From: Torymus aiolomorphi
Taxonomy: Eukaryota > Arthropoda > Insecta > Hymenoptera > Torymidae
Direction of reading: 5' to 3'
DNA length: 64,000 nt
Assembly (NCBI GenBank): GCA_036365515.1
Contig: CM070873.1
Location: forward strand, 214,381,376-214,445,375
Positions 12,096-23,346 of this stretch are shown piece by piece. How positions within the stretch are numbered: position 1 is the first letter of the stretch; each line of letters opens with the position of its first letter. Position numbers and translations under genes: made by a program. A model generated the notes under the pieces. That model saw only the letters and a list, made by a program, of their open reading frames with translations. It made no database searches and was not told the origin of the DNA.

Positions 12096-13531
12096 CCCGT
12101 GTAAAAACAATTAGTCTGGCACTGGTCTGGGAGAGGTCTGGCTAAACTAGTCTGGCTGAAGTATGGCTTTAGTCTGGCTACGGCCACTATGCCAGACTTA
12201 CAAATTTTTTCTCAAATAAGTCTGGCAAAAATGCCAGACTTTTTGCCAGACTTATAATTTTTTTCTCAAATAAGTCTGGCAAAATAGCCAGACTTTGTGC
12301 CAGATTTTTTTCGGTGAGCTTTGCCCCAGAACGATGCTCTAGGCTCTGAAGTATCAGATCAACCTCACCTCGAGATGTGTAATTTCCCAGGCGTGGAGCT
12401 CGGCGGACGTGAGGCTCATACCCGCGCTATTGTAACCCAAACTCTGCCGGTGCCGCCGACATCGCAGTCATTGTCCTCATCGTAGCCGCCGTCATCGTCG
12501 CCCCCCCCCCCCCGTACTATCGAGCGCTATTTAGTGCTGCTTGTGTCTGGATCTGCTGCTGAGATTGAAGGCAACGCTAGCTAACCTGAAAATATATACC
12601 ACAAAGTATCTAGTTTTTGTGGTATATAAAAATATTTTATAGAAAGCGACAACTTATCTGATAATTCTGCAATTGCTGTTCGCCGAGACCCGATGTAGAA
12701 CTCAATTCCTCGTGCTTTTCATTCTTCTGTAAGGTGTGCAGTCGTGAAGAAATCATGAAGTCAAATTCGTGTAGTACGTTGAAAATATTTTGAAGTCCAT
12801 AAACGTCGTGAAACTAGTTCAGCGTTCTTTGTATTGAACATGTGTTGCTATGATCACATATTTGGGCTGTCGACAAAACACATAATACGGCAATTTCATG
12901 TTGTTTATAGACTTCAAAATATTATCTCAATTTGGGTTATGAAAATCTTTCGCCGTGCATACCTACAGAGAAATTAAAAACGAAAGAAATTGAATTCGAT
13001 GTCGAACCATGGTGAACAGCAATTGCCGAATTATCAGATAAGTTGACGCTTTCAATAAAATATTTTTTATACCACAAAACCTAGATACTTTATGGTATAT
13101 ATTTTCAGGTTAGCTAGCGTTGCCTTAAATTTCCGCAGCATATCCAGACTTAAGCAGCATTAAATAGCGCTCGATAGTGTGGTGAGGACGACGGTGAGGG
13201 CGCCTACGATGAGGACAACGACTGCGATATCGGCGGCACCGGCACAGTTTGGGTTAGAGTAGCGCTGGTATGAGCCTCCCGTCCGCCGAGCGCCACGCCT
13301 GGAAAATGACGCATCTCGAGGAGAAGTTGATCTGTCGCTGCAGGACCTACAGCATCATTCTGGGACGAAGCTCGCCGAAAAAAGTCTGGCACGAAGTCTT
13401 TCAAGACTTATTTCAGAAAAAATTTATAAGTCTGGCATAGTGGCCGTAGCCAGACTAAAACTATACTTCAGCCAGACTATTTTAGCCAGACCTCTCCCAG
13501 ACCAGTGCCAGACTAATTTTTTTTACACGGG
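12096..13531. mobile_element. large foldback (palindromic) element, TCTGGC-rich arms
   Basis: The element starts CCCGTGTAAAA (12096) and ends TTTTACACGGG (13531). The arms are reverse complements over nearly the whole length, with a centre near 12830. Each arm carries many copies of AGTCTGGC, a GC-rich segment and a GCTAGCTAACCTGAAAATAT stretch (12577-12596; complement near 13103-13122). A C14 run lies near 12502. No transposase is encoded. I could not find a clear target-site duplication. Confidence 0.85.
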
Positions 13532-13717
13532 TGAAAGCCCTGTTAAAACCCTTTTCCCGGAGGGTGTGTACTTTCCCTGTGATTTTCTTTCTACGATGAA
13601 AATTTTGTATTCTTTTTTTTCTTTAATAATATCAAGTAAACCTCACGACATCTACAGTTTTTAGTAGTACCAATTGTTGGCATGTGAGTTGAATGACCAA
13701 TTTGGAAGTGTTATAAC

Positions 13718-15313
13718 CCCGCGTAAAAAAATTTACTATGGCCCAAATATTGGACATAGTATGGGCCAACTATGGGCAAGATGTGGCCTATGAGAAAAAA
13801 TATATGAGCAAAATATTGGCTTTATAATGCCACGGCGCCGGAGCCACATTTGGGCTATATTTATATATACCGTGGACAACTGTTGGCTATATATCAACCA
13901 TAAATGCCAAGATATCGGTAAAATCAATCGATATACTTGACAACAGTGATCTATACATGAGATTTGTATATATCTATGTTTTTGTAATTTTAATGTTCTT
14001 TTATAGTGTGCAGGCTAAATATTTTATATAAAAATATTAAAATATATATTGTTTAATATAAAATAAAACTATAAAGCATTTAAGTATTAAAAAACAAATC
14101 TGTAAGTATAGTTAGTTTGATAAAAGAACACAAGATGAAAAATAAAATAAAATTATACATGGGAAATATAGGTTTTAGACAAAAATTAAAATACAAAATT
14201 ATTTTAGAAATAAATTTGTTTTATTTATTTGTTTTATTTATTAATTTATTAACTTATAAATACTGCATTTGTAGCATGCGTTATGGTAAACAGGTAGACG
14301 TCGGCGTGGAGGACCTCCGATCTCGTCGAACTGGATGTGTCGGCGCTGAACCCATGCTCTTCTACATACGGCGTGGAAGTGTGTGATATAGATACGGTGC
14401 GATTATTCTGGACCGCACGTTCCCCCGCTAATGCGCAAACGACGACAAAAGCTATAGATTCATGCCCACGGAAGAATGCACAAGATGGCTGGCTCTTACG
14501 GAAAGCGCGGGAAAAGTAGGAAACACGGGACATGGCGAGTAATGAACGCTGGACCACCTGTTTCGCTTTTCCCACTTTTTCCGCGCTTTCCGTAAGAGCA
14601 AGCTATCTTGTGTATTTTTCCGTAGGCATGAACCTATAGCTTTCGTCGTCGTTTACGCATTAGCGGGGGAACGTGGGGTCCAAGATAGTCGCACCGTACC
14701 TATATCACACACTTCCATCCAGTTCGACGAGATCGGAGGTTCTCTACACCGTCAGCCACTAACAGTTTGGCATAACGCATGCCAAAAAATGCAGTATTTT
14801 ATAAGTAAATAAATTAATAAATAAAATGAATAAATAAAACAAATTGATTTCTAAAATAATTTTGTATTTTAATTTTTGTCTAAAACCTACATTTCCCATG
14901 CATAATTTTATTTTATTTTTCATCTTGTGTTCTTTTATCAAACTAACTATACTTAGATTTGTTTTTTAATACTTAAATGCTTTATAGTTTTATTTTATAT
15001 TAAACAATATATATTTTAATATTTTTATATAAAATATTTAGCCTGCACACTATAAAAGAACATTAAAATTACAAAAACATAGATATATACAAATCTCATG
15101 TATAGATTACTGTTGTCCAATAATCGATTGATTTTACCCATATCTTGGCATTTATATATTTGGTTGATATATAGCCAACAGTTGTCCACGGTATATATAA
15201 ATATTGCCCAAATGTGACTCCGGCGCCGTGGCATTATAAAGCCAATATTTTGCTCATATAGTTGGCACATACTATGTCCAATATTTGGGCCATAGTAAAT
15301 TTTTGTACGCGGG
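13718..15313. mobile_element. large foldback (palindromic) element, 1.6 kb
   Basis: Ends are CCCGCGTAAAA (13718) and ACGCGGG (15307-15313), followed inward by TTTACTATGGCCCAAATATT on the left and its complement on the right. The arms stay complementary to a centre near 14545, marked by CTTACGGAAAGCGCGG against CCGCGCTTTCCGTAAG. The left arm holds about 60 extra bases near 14337-14400. No transposase is encoded; ORFs in the arms mirror each other. Confidence 0.85.
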
Positions 15314-15940
15314 ACAATATTTCCAAAAGAATAATTTCTTTATAAAAGTTGCATGTGTTCTGTCTGTACATTCTATTTTAATATATGAATTATACGAATA
15401 TTATTTTCTTCTGTCTTATCCATAGTTATTATAACTCGTCAAAGTAGAATCATTGGTATCCCGTGCATGTACAGCGGTGAAGCGATTAATTTTTCATGGC
15501 GACCTCTCTTCTCGTTCTTTTTGATATCCTTCCCTCGTCTGTTGCTTTTGTTATGATTCCATACGTTTTTTCTCCATTTCTTACTCTTGCGATAGCTTTT
15601 TCAGTTCCTACCAAGTCTCAGGCGGGACTCTTTTTCCTTCGATGATTTATGGAGGCGCATGAGAAGCTATGGCGCTGTCTTCGTTGTTACACTTTTAAGT
15701 TCGCTTGAGTGAGGTAGTTCCTCAACCCGAAAAGGTATTATTGGAAAATAACTTTGTTCTGGTTAGGCCAAATTTGATCGGACGAATAACGATATATAGG
15801 TATAAATGAAAAAAAAATTTCGAGCGAAAATTGTATTTACAAGTGTAATAGTCGATTTATAAACAATTTCATATGGAGTTACCGAGGAAAAATTTCGAAA
15901 ATATTTAATGCGGGGGGCGTGAAGGACTATAGTTTATACA
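15314..15940. other. non-coding, no gene seen
   Basis: Moderately AT-rich sequence between two foldback elements. No motif or gene was recognised. Confidence 0.4.
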
Positions 15941-16104
15941 AATTAGTCTATTGCAACAACATTGCTACTGTAATGGAAATTAATATCGCTGATGTATTGG
16001 CAATATAGAAGTACAACAATTGCAAGGCTATTGGCGCTATTTGCCTTGGGTGCTATTGCCACTGTATTGCTAATGTCTTAAGATTTAACTTTCTAAAAAA
16101 AAAA

Positions 16105-16172
16105 TTCTTGGGTGGATTCGAACTAGGAATCTTCGGATTACTAGACTTGCTCGCTACCCACCGAGCTAATTC
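16105..16172 (-). ncRNA. tRNA-like sequence (left arm)
   Basis: On the minus strand TAGCTCGGTGG (16158-16168) fits the tRNA A-box/D-arm, and AGTTCGAATCC (16114-16124) is one base from the B-box consensus GGTTCGANTCC. The spacing is tRNA-like. I could not fold a convincing anticodon or acceptor stem, so it is probably a tRNA-derived relic. Confidence 0.5.
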
Positions 16173-16267
16173 GTTGTTTCTGTCAATGAACGAAATAAAG
16201 GTTAAATCTACTTCAAAATGATCACTTGTTTCAACTTTTAACCTCCATTTCGTTTATTAACAGAAAT

Positions 16268-16335
16268 AATGAAATAGCTCGGTGTGTAGCGAGTAAGCCT
16301 AGTAATCCGAAGATTCGTAGTTCGAATCCACCCAA
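16268..16335 (+). ncRNA. tRNA-like sequence (right arm)
   Basis: Mirror of the unit at 16105-16172: TAGCTCGGTGTG (16275-16286) and AGTTCGAATCC (16319-16329). The A-box has decayed relative to the other arm. It is not expected to be a working tRNA. Confidence 0.5.
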
Positions 16336-16484
16336 GAATATTGGCAATACAGTGGCAATAGCACCCAAGGTAAATAGCGCCAGTAGCCTTGCAATTGTTC
16401 TACTTCTATATTGCCAATACATCAGCGATATTAATTTCCATTACAGTAGCAATGTTGTTGCAATAGCTTCAATTTTTACGCGGG

Positions 16485-17286
16485 TAGTTTTGGATATCAA
16501 ATATTTCCGAAATTTTCTTTTTCAAACCGATAATATCTGCACATGCCGATATAATTTTTGAAGGAAATTTTTTTTTCTAGCGCCTAAACTAACCTTTATC
16601 ATATATATTGTTACTCGTCTGATCAGATTTGGCAAAACCATAACAAAAATTATTTTCCAACAACATCTTTTCGGGGCGAGGAACTGTGACGTGTTCAATT
16701 TCGAGATATTCTTGTTCGTAGTCTTAATGATTAAGGACCTTGTTTTTTTTTTTTTTTTTTTAAATTGAAAACTGATGGTTTTTTATGAAAAAAAAAAACA
16801 TTTTTTGCTATTACGATGCAGCTAGACCTTAAGAGATGGCCATAGCCTATTTACTAATTAAACGTTGAGTGATTTTAATTGAATCTAGCAATTTTTAATA
16901 TATATTTACATAATTCCAGTTATCAGTTATCCATCGCTCATTTATTTTCAGAAAATAAAAAATTTGCCCTGGATCTGCATATGATCACATAATGAACTTA
17001 TTTTTACATTTATTTTATTATAACTTCCTTATTCCACTTTTTTCATTTTGACTATTTCCCCTATTTTTATATAAATTTATTCATTTTAACCTATAATTTG
17101 ATTCATATTACATGTACATAAAAGCACATGCACACGTATCACAAGGTAATTAGTCATGAAATTTAATAATAATAACATCCCATGCCACAAATGCATAATA
17201 TTTCTTTTGTTTCCACTATTTGCAACACTTGTCAAACTTTTACACATATAATTACGTTTAAACCATTACCCAATAATCAGAAGTAT
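16485..17286. other. non-coding, no gene seen
   Basis: AT-rich; contains a T-run of about 19 at 16744-16762 and an A-run near 16788. No gene was recognised. Confidence 0.4.
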
Positions 17287-20029
17287 CTTTATCAAAATAA
17301 TTTTCAAATCTTCGCTTTTGTCGAATACACTTGGATCTGATTTCTATTTTTTTTACATTTGCGCTCCTTGACAACCTATTCAAGTACAGCTGACAAATAA
17401 GTATAATATTGCTAATTGCTATTATTCCTACTGATTAGCTTTTTACCTCAGATTGTATCATGGTTTCTTAGAAGGATGTTTAAGTTAAAAGCGTATGAAT
17501 TTTAAATATAGTTGTGATACTTATATCTCAAATCTCACATTTAGTGCCTTAACCTTGCTTTTCATACCTAAAAACAAGCTCTTATTCTGATTTAATTTAC
17601 TTCCTCTGCAGTCTAATCTTCTATAAAGTCATGTATTCATTTGTCCGTTATGTTCATAAATTCATGAGAAACAGTTACGGCAATTCTTCAATATCTTTAA
17701 AATAAAATAAAAATTGGCTTATGGTGTTGCAGGTGAATAGTTAAAGCTGCTTTCTAAATCCTGAAACATAACACGAAAAAACACAAAGGATCACTCTTTT
17801 TTTAAAAAAGGATCAATATAAAAAACAAAATAATACATATATCTGATAATGAATATTAGTTAAGCTCTTGTTCACTGTCCTTTTTATCCTTAAATTTCGT
17901 TGATAAACGTGCTTGACTCTTGATTACTTTTTCTCTGTACTTTGAAAATCTCTTTGCCCTTTATTCTTGCCTTCTGTATTTCTTCAATATTCACATTATA
18001 TTCGTTATGACGCACAGTTAACCACAAATTACATGAGAATCAATGAGGCAGATAAAACAGACATATTCATATGAGACATTGTGTAGAGAACACCATAATT
18101 TTCGTATTAGGGCCGTTGCACGCAAAAAAAACGGAACAGATACAATAATAACATGGGTTACTATATCTATGTATATATGAGGAACATTACCTGTTCCTTG
18201 AGGGGCTGTAAGCCTAACCTGTCAGTCGTTCTAATTCTAATGTGACATCCAGATGATCAGTGGCTGCTCATTTATATCGCACTGTCTATGAATGTGTAAC
18301 TTTATTTACTAATATTATCTAAATCAACTACAAGTAATCAAAAGTGGATCAAAGTATTGTTTGAAAGAAGATAACTGGAAAGATTAAATTCTATTTTCTT
18401 GATCACAGTTGGAGTTTCGATGTCTATTAGATAAGTATAAATATTTTCATAAATCTTTTACATTATTATTTTGTAAGAATTTGAATTCTTTGTGCTTGAA
18501 TTTCAGCTCAAGGGAAGGAGAAATAGCTTTCAAACTGGGGAGCTGTATTATACAGAGAGAAGGATAGAATAACAGCTGGATGATATTGCTTATAATAAAA
18601 TTTGGAGCAACCTAATTATTCATCATCAATTGATATAATGATCTTCTTGTGTCGTTTATTTATCAGCTGTATTTGAAAAGGTTATGAAGGTGCATATTTG
18701 TAAAAAAATTAAAATCCAAGTATATTCAATAAAAAACAAGATTTAAAAACTATTGTTATGAAGTGAATATTATTCATAACAACAATGCAATAATAGGGAA
18801 TCTGTTGCTGAATGAACAGTAAATCTATGTGTAAATGAATAATGTTCGTAACAAGTATTTTTTATAAAAATAAAAAAATTTAGTGTTTTCTTATTGTGTA
18901 ATATTTTTCTATGGGCTCTTAAGAAAATCAGATACTTCTGATCATGACATAGTGTTTTCAAAATGAATTATACGTGCAAAATTCGACACGTAATGCAAAC
19001 TAGTGGAAATGGAATAAATATTATGGATTTGTGGCACCAGTTGAAATTTTTAGAAAATTTTGTGACTTTCCATGTGAAACTTGTACATGTGCTCCTATGA
19101 AAGTGTAATATGGATCATATTATAAGTTGAAATGAATAAATTTCAGACAAAGAAGAGAGAGTTAATAATCAAAATGAAAAAAGTGGCATAATAAGAAAAT
19201 TATAAGAGAATAAATGTTAAAATAAGGTAATTAGGTGATTATATATGGACCCAGGGCCTATGATGGAAAATCCTGGAAAACAGGTTTCATATTTTTTATT
19301 ATAAAATCATTTGTTAGCTGGATGAATTCAAAGATCCGAAAGCTACGTAATCTCCTAGTTTAATATAAAATGTGTGTTTACAGAGAAAAAGTAATCAAGA
19401 GTCAAGCATGATTATCAACGAAATTTAAGGATAAAAAGGACAGTGAACAAGAGCTTAACTAATATTCATTATCAGATATATGTATTATTTTGTTTTTTAT
19501 ATTGATCCTTTTTTAAAAAAGAGTGATCCTTTGTGTTTTTTCGTGTTATGTTTCAGGATTTAGAAAACAGCTTTAACTATTCACGTGCAACACCATAAGC
19601 CAATTTTTATTTTATTTTAAAGATATTGAAGTATTGCCGTAGCTGTTTCTCATGAATTTATGAACATAACGGACTAATGAATACATGAGTTTATAGAAGA
19701 TTAGACGGCAGAGGAAGTAAATTAAATCAGAATAAGAGCTTGTTTTTAGGTATGAAAAGCCAGGTTAAGACACTAAATGTGAGATTTGAGATACAAATAT
19801 CACAACTATATTTATAATTCATACGCTTTTAACTTAAACATCCTACTAAGAAACCATGATACAATCTGAGGTAAAAAGCTAATCGGAAGGAGTAATAGCA
19901 ATTAGCAATATTATACTTATTTGTCAGCTGTACTTGAAGAGGTTGTCAAGGAGCGGAAATGTAAAAAAATAGAAATCAGATCCAAGTGTATTCGACAAAA
20001 GCGAAGATTTGAAAATTATTTTGATAAAG
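17287..20029. repeat. long inverted repeat, arms about 650 bp, 1.4-kb spacer
   Basis: Left arm 17287-17940 and right arm 19379-20029 are highly similar reverse complements; examples are ATCAAAATAATTTTCAAATC on the left and its complement at about 20008-20027. The spacer (17941-19378) contains one more diverged segment related to the right-arm end. No transposase or gene is seen in arms or spacer. Confidence 0.85.
18655..18895. repeat. diverged direct repeat of 19915-20135
   Basis: Both segments contain TCAGCTGTA(T/C)TTGAA, then a TGTAAAAAAAT-like word, GTGAATATTATTCATAACA and a closing AAATTTAGTGTT. The second copy overlaps the end of the right inverted-repeat arm and extends past it. Confidence 0.7.
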
Positions 20030-20139
20030 TGAATATTATTCATAACAGTGCTCTATGTAATCAGAAAATCTGTGTGAATAAATAATGTGCATAATAATTA
20101 TAGTTTGTATATAAATAAGAAAATTTAGTGTTGTGGAGT

Positions 20140-20590
20140 TGATTTCCGCGCGGATTTCTGCGCGGATTTCCGTCTAAATGCATAAGCTAAACCACCGCTC
20201 TGTTTTCAGCATGGATTTCCGTGCGGAAATCCGGACATGTATGTAGGCGTACCGATCACTTTGATTTCCGCGCGGATTTCTGCGCGGATTTCCATCTAAA
20301 TGCATAAGCTAAAGCACCGCTCTGTTTTCAGCATGGATTTCCGTGCGGAAATCCGGACATATATGGAGGCGTAATGAACATTTGGATTTCCGCACGGATT
20401 TCTGCGCGGATTTCAACGCAGTTGCAGACGCGACACGATGGCTTGGATTTTTACCTAGATTTCCACGTAGATTTCTAGGTGGATTTGTTGGACTGATTTC
20501 TGCATGGATTTCTACACGGAATTCAGTACCGAATTTCAAGCAGATTTCAGTACGGAAATCCGCTCTGATATTTTCACCGGGCTGCCTGTT
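20140..20590. repeat. GGATTTC-rich tandem array, about 120-bp units
   Basis: Two near-identical units (about 20143-20261 and 20262-20383) share TGATTTCCGCGCGGATTTCT and CATAAGCTAAA..CACCGCTCTG; a third, diverged unit follows to about 20590. Inside each unit the short word GCGGATTTC is itself repeated. It borders the SF3A3 fragment. Confidence 0.85.
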
Positions 20591-20790
20591 TCTTTAGGCC
20601 AACCGGAAAAGGTCCTGGGTTCTAGACCGCTGCTCTCCATAAACTGGTCAAGCAGCATTTTCAGCCGATGCCCTGAGTTTATGGTTTCCCGATGGCTCGG
20701 TTTTTTGTGCAACTTCCTCTTGACCATCGCGTCGGCGAGACGTTCGCGCTCCTCGTGCAGCCGGCGCTGCTGTTCCAGGAGGGTCTTCAT
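20536..20790 (-). pseudogene. SF3A3 (splicing factor 3A subunit 3) fragment with internal deletion
   Basis: The first half of this 84-residue frame, starting MKTLLEQQRRLHEERERLAD, resembles the N-terminus of SF3A3, including TINSGHRLKMLLDQFMESS at about 36-54. Right after it comes RTFSGWPKETGS (about 59-70), which in the full-length protein lies roughly 200 residues further on, from memory of the animal family. So most of the intervening protein is gone and the frame then runs into the GGATTTC-type repeat and stops. The ATG at 20788-20790 corresponds to the real SF3A3 start, and the upstream DNA (20791-20960) is GC-rich like a promoter. SF3A3 is part of the U2 snRNP; this copy cannot supply that role. 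A split gene is the alternative, but no splice sites are evident at the join. Confidence 0.72.
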
Positions 20791-20952
20791 CGTGAACGAT
20801 CGTCGGCAGGACGACCGGGTGTTGACGCACTCGGTTATTTACGTTTGGGGTTAGGATATACGGCAGTCCGCGACGTAATGTACTTAACTCGACGACGCGC
20901 GCGCAGCTGTGCTGCAGCCTGCAGCGCATGCGCTTGGGCGTACACGCACACG

Positions 20953-22353
20953 GGTGTTATAACCCGAGCCGGGGTTTACGAGTAGAAAGTCACTTCTGCA
21001 ATGGTCGCCAAGTTGACCAATAAGAATGTGGGATTTCGTTGTTCAATTAAGCACTGAAGCGCAAGGAGTCGCGGGGAGTTTGAAATAAATCTCGAACTCG
21101 GAGAAATAACTTTAACTCGAGGTTTATTAAATTAATTAAATACTTTATGAATTTTAACAAATAGATAGACTTTTGACCGTGACTATACAATTCAATTAAC
21201 TCGAATTTTAATCGTAATGGCGACTGACTCAGAGATGTGGTCAGAGCTCGTACACTAGTGCAACTGACTACAGAGCTTCTCATGTGCTCGGTAGCGACTG
21301 ACTCGATGCCGGCGCTGTGGCCCAATTTATATTCTAGATCGTGGGTGGAGCTTCAGGTTGATAGTAGGAGACAGTATGGTGTAGAGGCTGTAGGATGCTA
21401 GGTTGCCTCAGAAGCCTTCCTCACTCCTTAGTAGGGAGAGTGGCGATGGAGGGGCCCTAGACCAGAAAACAGGGTCGAGAGTGATGAGCAGCGGGTTCAG
21501 CCTCCCTCCAATGGCGTGGGACGCTGCTAAGTCCGTGATTGGTTGTTGACGATGGCTCGGGGCCGTTGGGCCGTTGCGCTCCATTGCGCAATGATTCTCG
21601 GAAGTGTTAACGCTCCTCGCTATTGGATTCTCGGAAGTATTTACGCTTCTCGCTAATGGATTCTTGGAAGTGTTTACGTTCCTCCCTAATGGATTCTCGG
21701 AAGTGTTTACGCTCCTCGCTAATGGATTCTCGGAAGTGTTTACGCTTCGATTTTTGACCGTTGGAATTTGGCTTCTTGGTATTGTCGACTTCGATTACCT
21801 CCCCTCTTTATCCTTGAATGCCTTGACCGTTGCTACTTGTCCTTGAGGATTTCCTAGAATCTCAGAGCAGTAAATAATTCTTGGAAGAGCTTTTCACCCT
21901 GAGCGAGCTCCCTTATTCAACTGTTAATTCAATTATTAATTATTATTATCACGTTTATTTTCGCTATCAATTATTAATTGTCGATCACCTGGTTATTATT
22001 TATTTAATTACGTACGGAATTATTATTTATTACTGGAATCATATATTTCTATTCGGTTTATTTATTTATGGAATAGGTTGGAATTATTTATCTGATTAAT
22101 TAAATGAATCAATTATTTTATTGTTAAAATCTTTATCAGGATTATTATTTTATAGTAATACGTTTCAATACGTTTGTTATTCAAATGGTTATTTATTTTG
22201 ATATTTATTTTGAAATTAATCTCTTAAATTTGAATTATCATTGTAGAACGATCCTAAATATTACATTACTCGACCATGTGAACGCAGTTCATAACACGGT
22301 CAAGGCCAACAGTGTCGTCGCCATTGCCATCGCTCTGCGGCGATGTTACACAT
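20953..22353 (-). mobile_element. LTR-like block, probably a solo LTR
   Basis: On the minus strand the block starts near TGTGTAACATCGCCG (complement ending at 22353) and ends with CTCGGGTTATAACA (complement from 20953), so it has TG...CA ends. It has no ORF with RT, integrase or protease. Its 5' 60 bases resemble the start of another block at 26390. No clear target duplication was found, so solo-LTR status is tentative. Confidence 0.35.
21593..21750 (+). repeat. 33-bp minisatellite, about 5 units
   Basis: The unit reads GGATTCTCGGAAGTGTTTAC followed by GCTCCTCGCTAAT, repeated about five times with few changes. Because 33 is a multiple of three it yields an 11-residue repeat in one frame, which is likely fortuitous. 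Confidence 0.9.
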
Positions 22354-22384
22354 TACCCATATGATAATAGGTAATAATCTATTT

Positions 22385-22714
22385 TTTTTTTGCAAATTAT
22401 GTAAAATCAAGAGAACATTGCTCTAAGTTTCATAATATTATACCCTTCTGAAAAGTTTCAAGTCAAAATATTAATTCGTTTTTGCGCAAACTTTGAACAA
22501 AATTTTGACATCACGCTCCGTCCACCTCGAAATTTTGTTCAAAGTTTATGCAAAAACGAATTGATATTTTGACTTGAAATTTGGCAGGAAGGTAGAATAT
22601 TGTGAAACTTAGAGCAATGTTCTCTTGATTTTGCATAATTCGGTGTATTTTCTTTTTTATTAGCTTCAAACCGCTGAATCGACTCGGTCGGTAAAAATTG
22701 AGTATGGCATCCCC
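22385..22714. mobile_element. palindromic MITE next to TTAA
   Basis: Arms 22389-22520 and 22538-22640 are reverse complements (CAAGAGAACATTGCTCTAAG at 22409-22428, complement near 22609-22628). The right end reads CATCCCC then TTAA (22715-22718), as in the TTAA-flanked element at 32804. The left terminus is missing or diverged. Confidence 0.6.
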
Positions 22715-22724
22715 TTAAGTAAAT

Positions 22725-22830
22725 TCATTATTTCACTATGTAATAATGGGCTGCTTAAGTTACAGGTAAACGTAACTTAAGTGCGGGCTTAGGTCGTACA
22801 GTGCTATAAAAAAAATTCTACATAATGGTT
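22725..22830 (+). repeat. copy of the GGACTTAAG/TATAAAA dispersed family
   Basis: Contains AATGGGCTGCTTAAG, GTGCGGGCTTAGG and GTGCTATAAAA, words shared with 32650-32795 and 35372-35541. Confidence 0.6.
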
Positions 22831-23169
22831 ATTACGAAAAATTACAAAAAAAGCAAAACTTGTGCAAACGTACAAACGTGTACCTAATCTAGAGAAAAGG
22901 GTTACTTACTATCACTGCAAAAATTTTACAGCTTTTTCTTTATAATAAAAGCTATGGTAATCGAACAGGAGGAGAAAGGAAAGTCTAAGTTTACAGATAT
23001 CGTATAGTCTTTGTTAAACACGTCAGGAATTTACAGCGGGTTTCGGTGAGCCCTTGCTAGACCAGTCAGGTCGTCGGTCAAGAGAGTTCTGCGTGTGCAT
23101 GCGCTTACAAACAGTGCCTGGCTACGGATTGACGGCAGGTGTCGCTACACCTCATATTTCCGTTACCCC

Positions 23170-23346
23170 AAAAGGTTTAATTCATGCTCCGGTACATCAA
23201 TATGCCATGTAAAATAGCCCAGATATATGAGTTTATTTGCCAAAATTCAAAAAGTAAAAGGTTTTCTTGAAGATTTAGATTATAAAAAGTCTTATATCTG
23301 GGCTATTTTTTTATGGCACATTAACGTACCAGGGCTTGAATTAAAG
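23170..23346. repeat. short hairpin MITE
   Basis: Inverted repeat: TTTAATTCATGCTCCGGTAC to ATAGCCCAGATATA (about 23178-23238) is mirrored by TATATCTGGGCTAT to GTACCAGGGCTTGAATTAAA (about 23290-23345). The loop is about 55 bases. Confidence 0.75.

Larger units (their letters stand above)
15944..16484. mobile_element. foldback element with a tRNA-like sequence in each arm
   Basis: Arms 15944-16195 and 16235-16484 are reverse complements; for example AATATCGCTGATGTATTGGC at 15981-16000 is mirrored near 16413-16432. The right end, TTTTTACGCGGG, matches the termini of the two upstream foldbacks. The left end is diverged. Each arm includes a tRNA-like unit, in inverted orientation. Confidence 0.8.

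Noticed and set aside
21604..21846. ORF with an 11-residue repeat
   Set aside because: The repeat comes from the 33-bp minisatellite; no selection for the frame is apparent.
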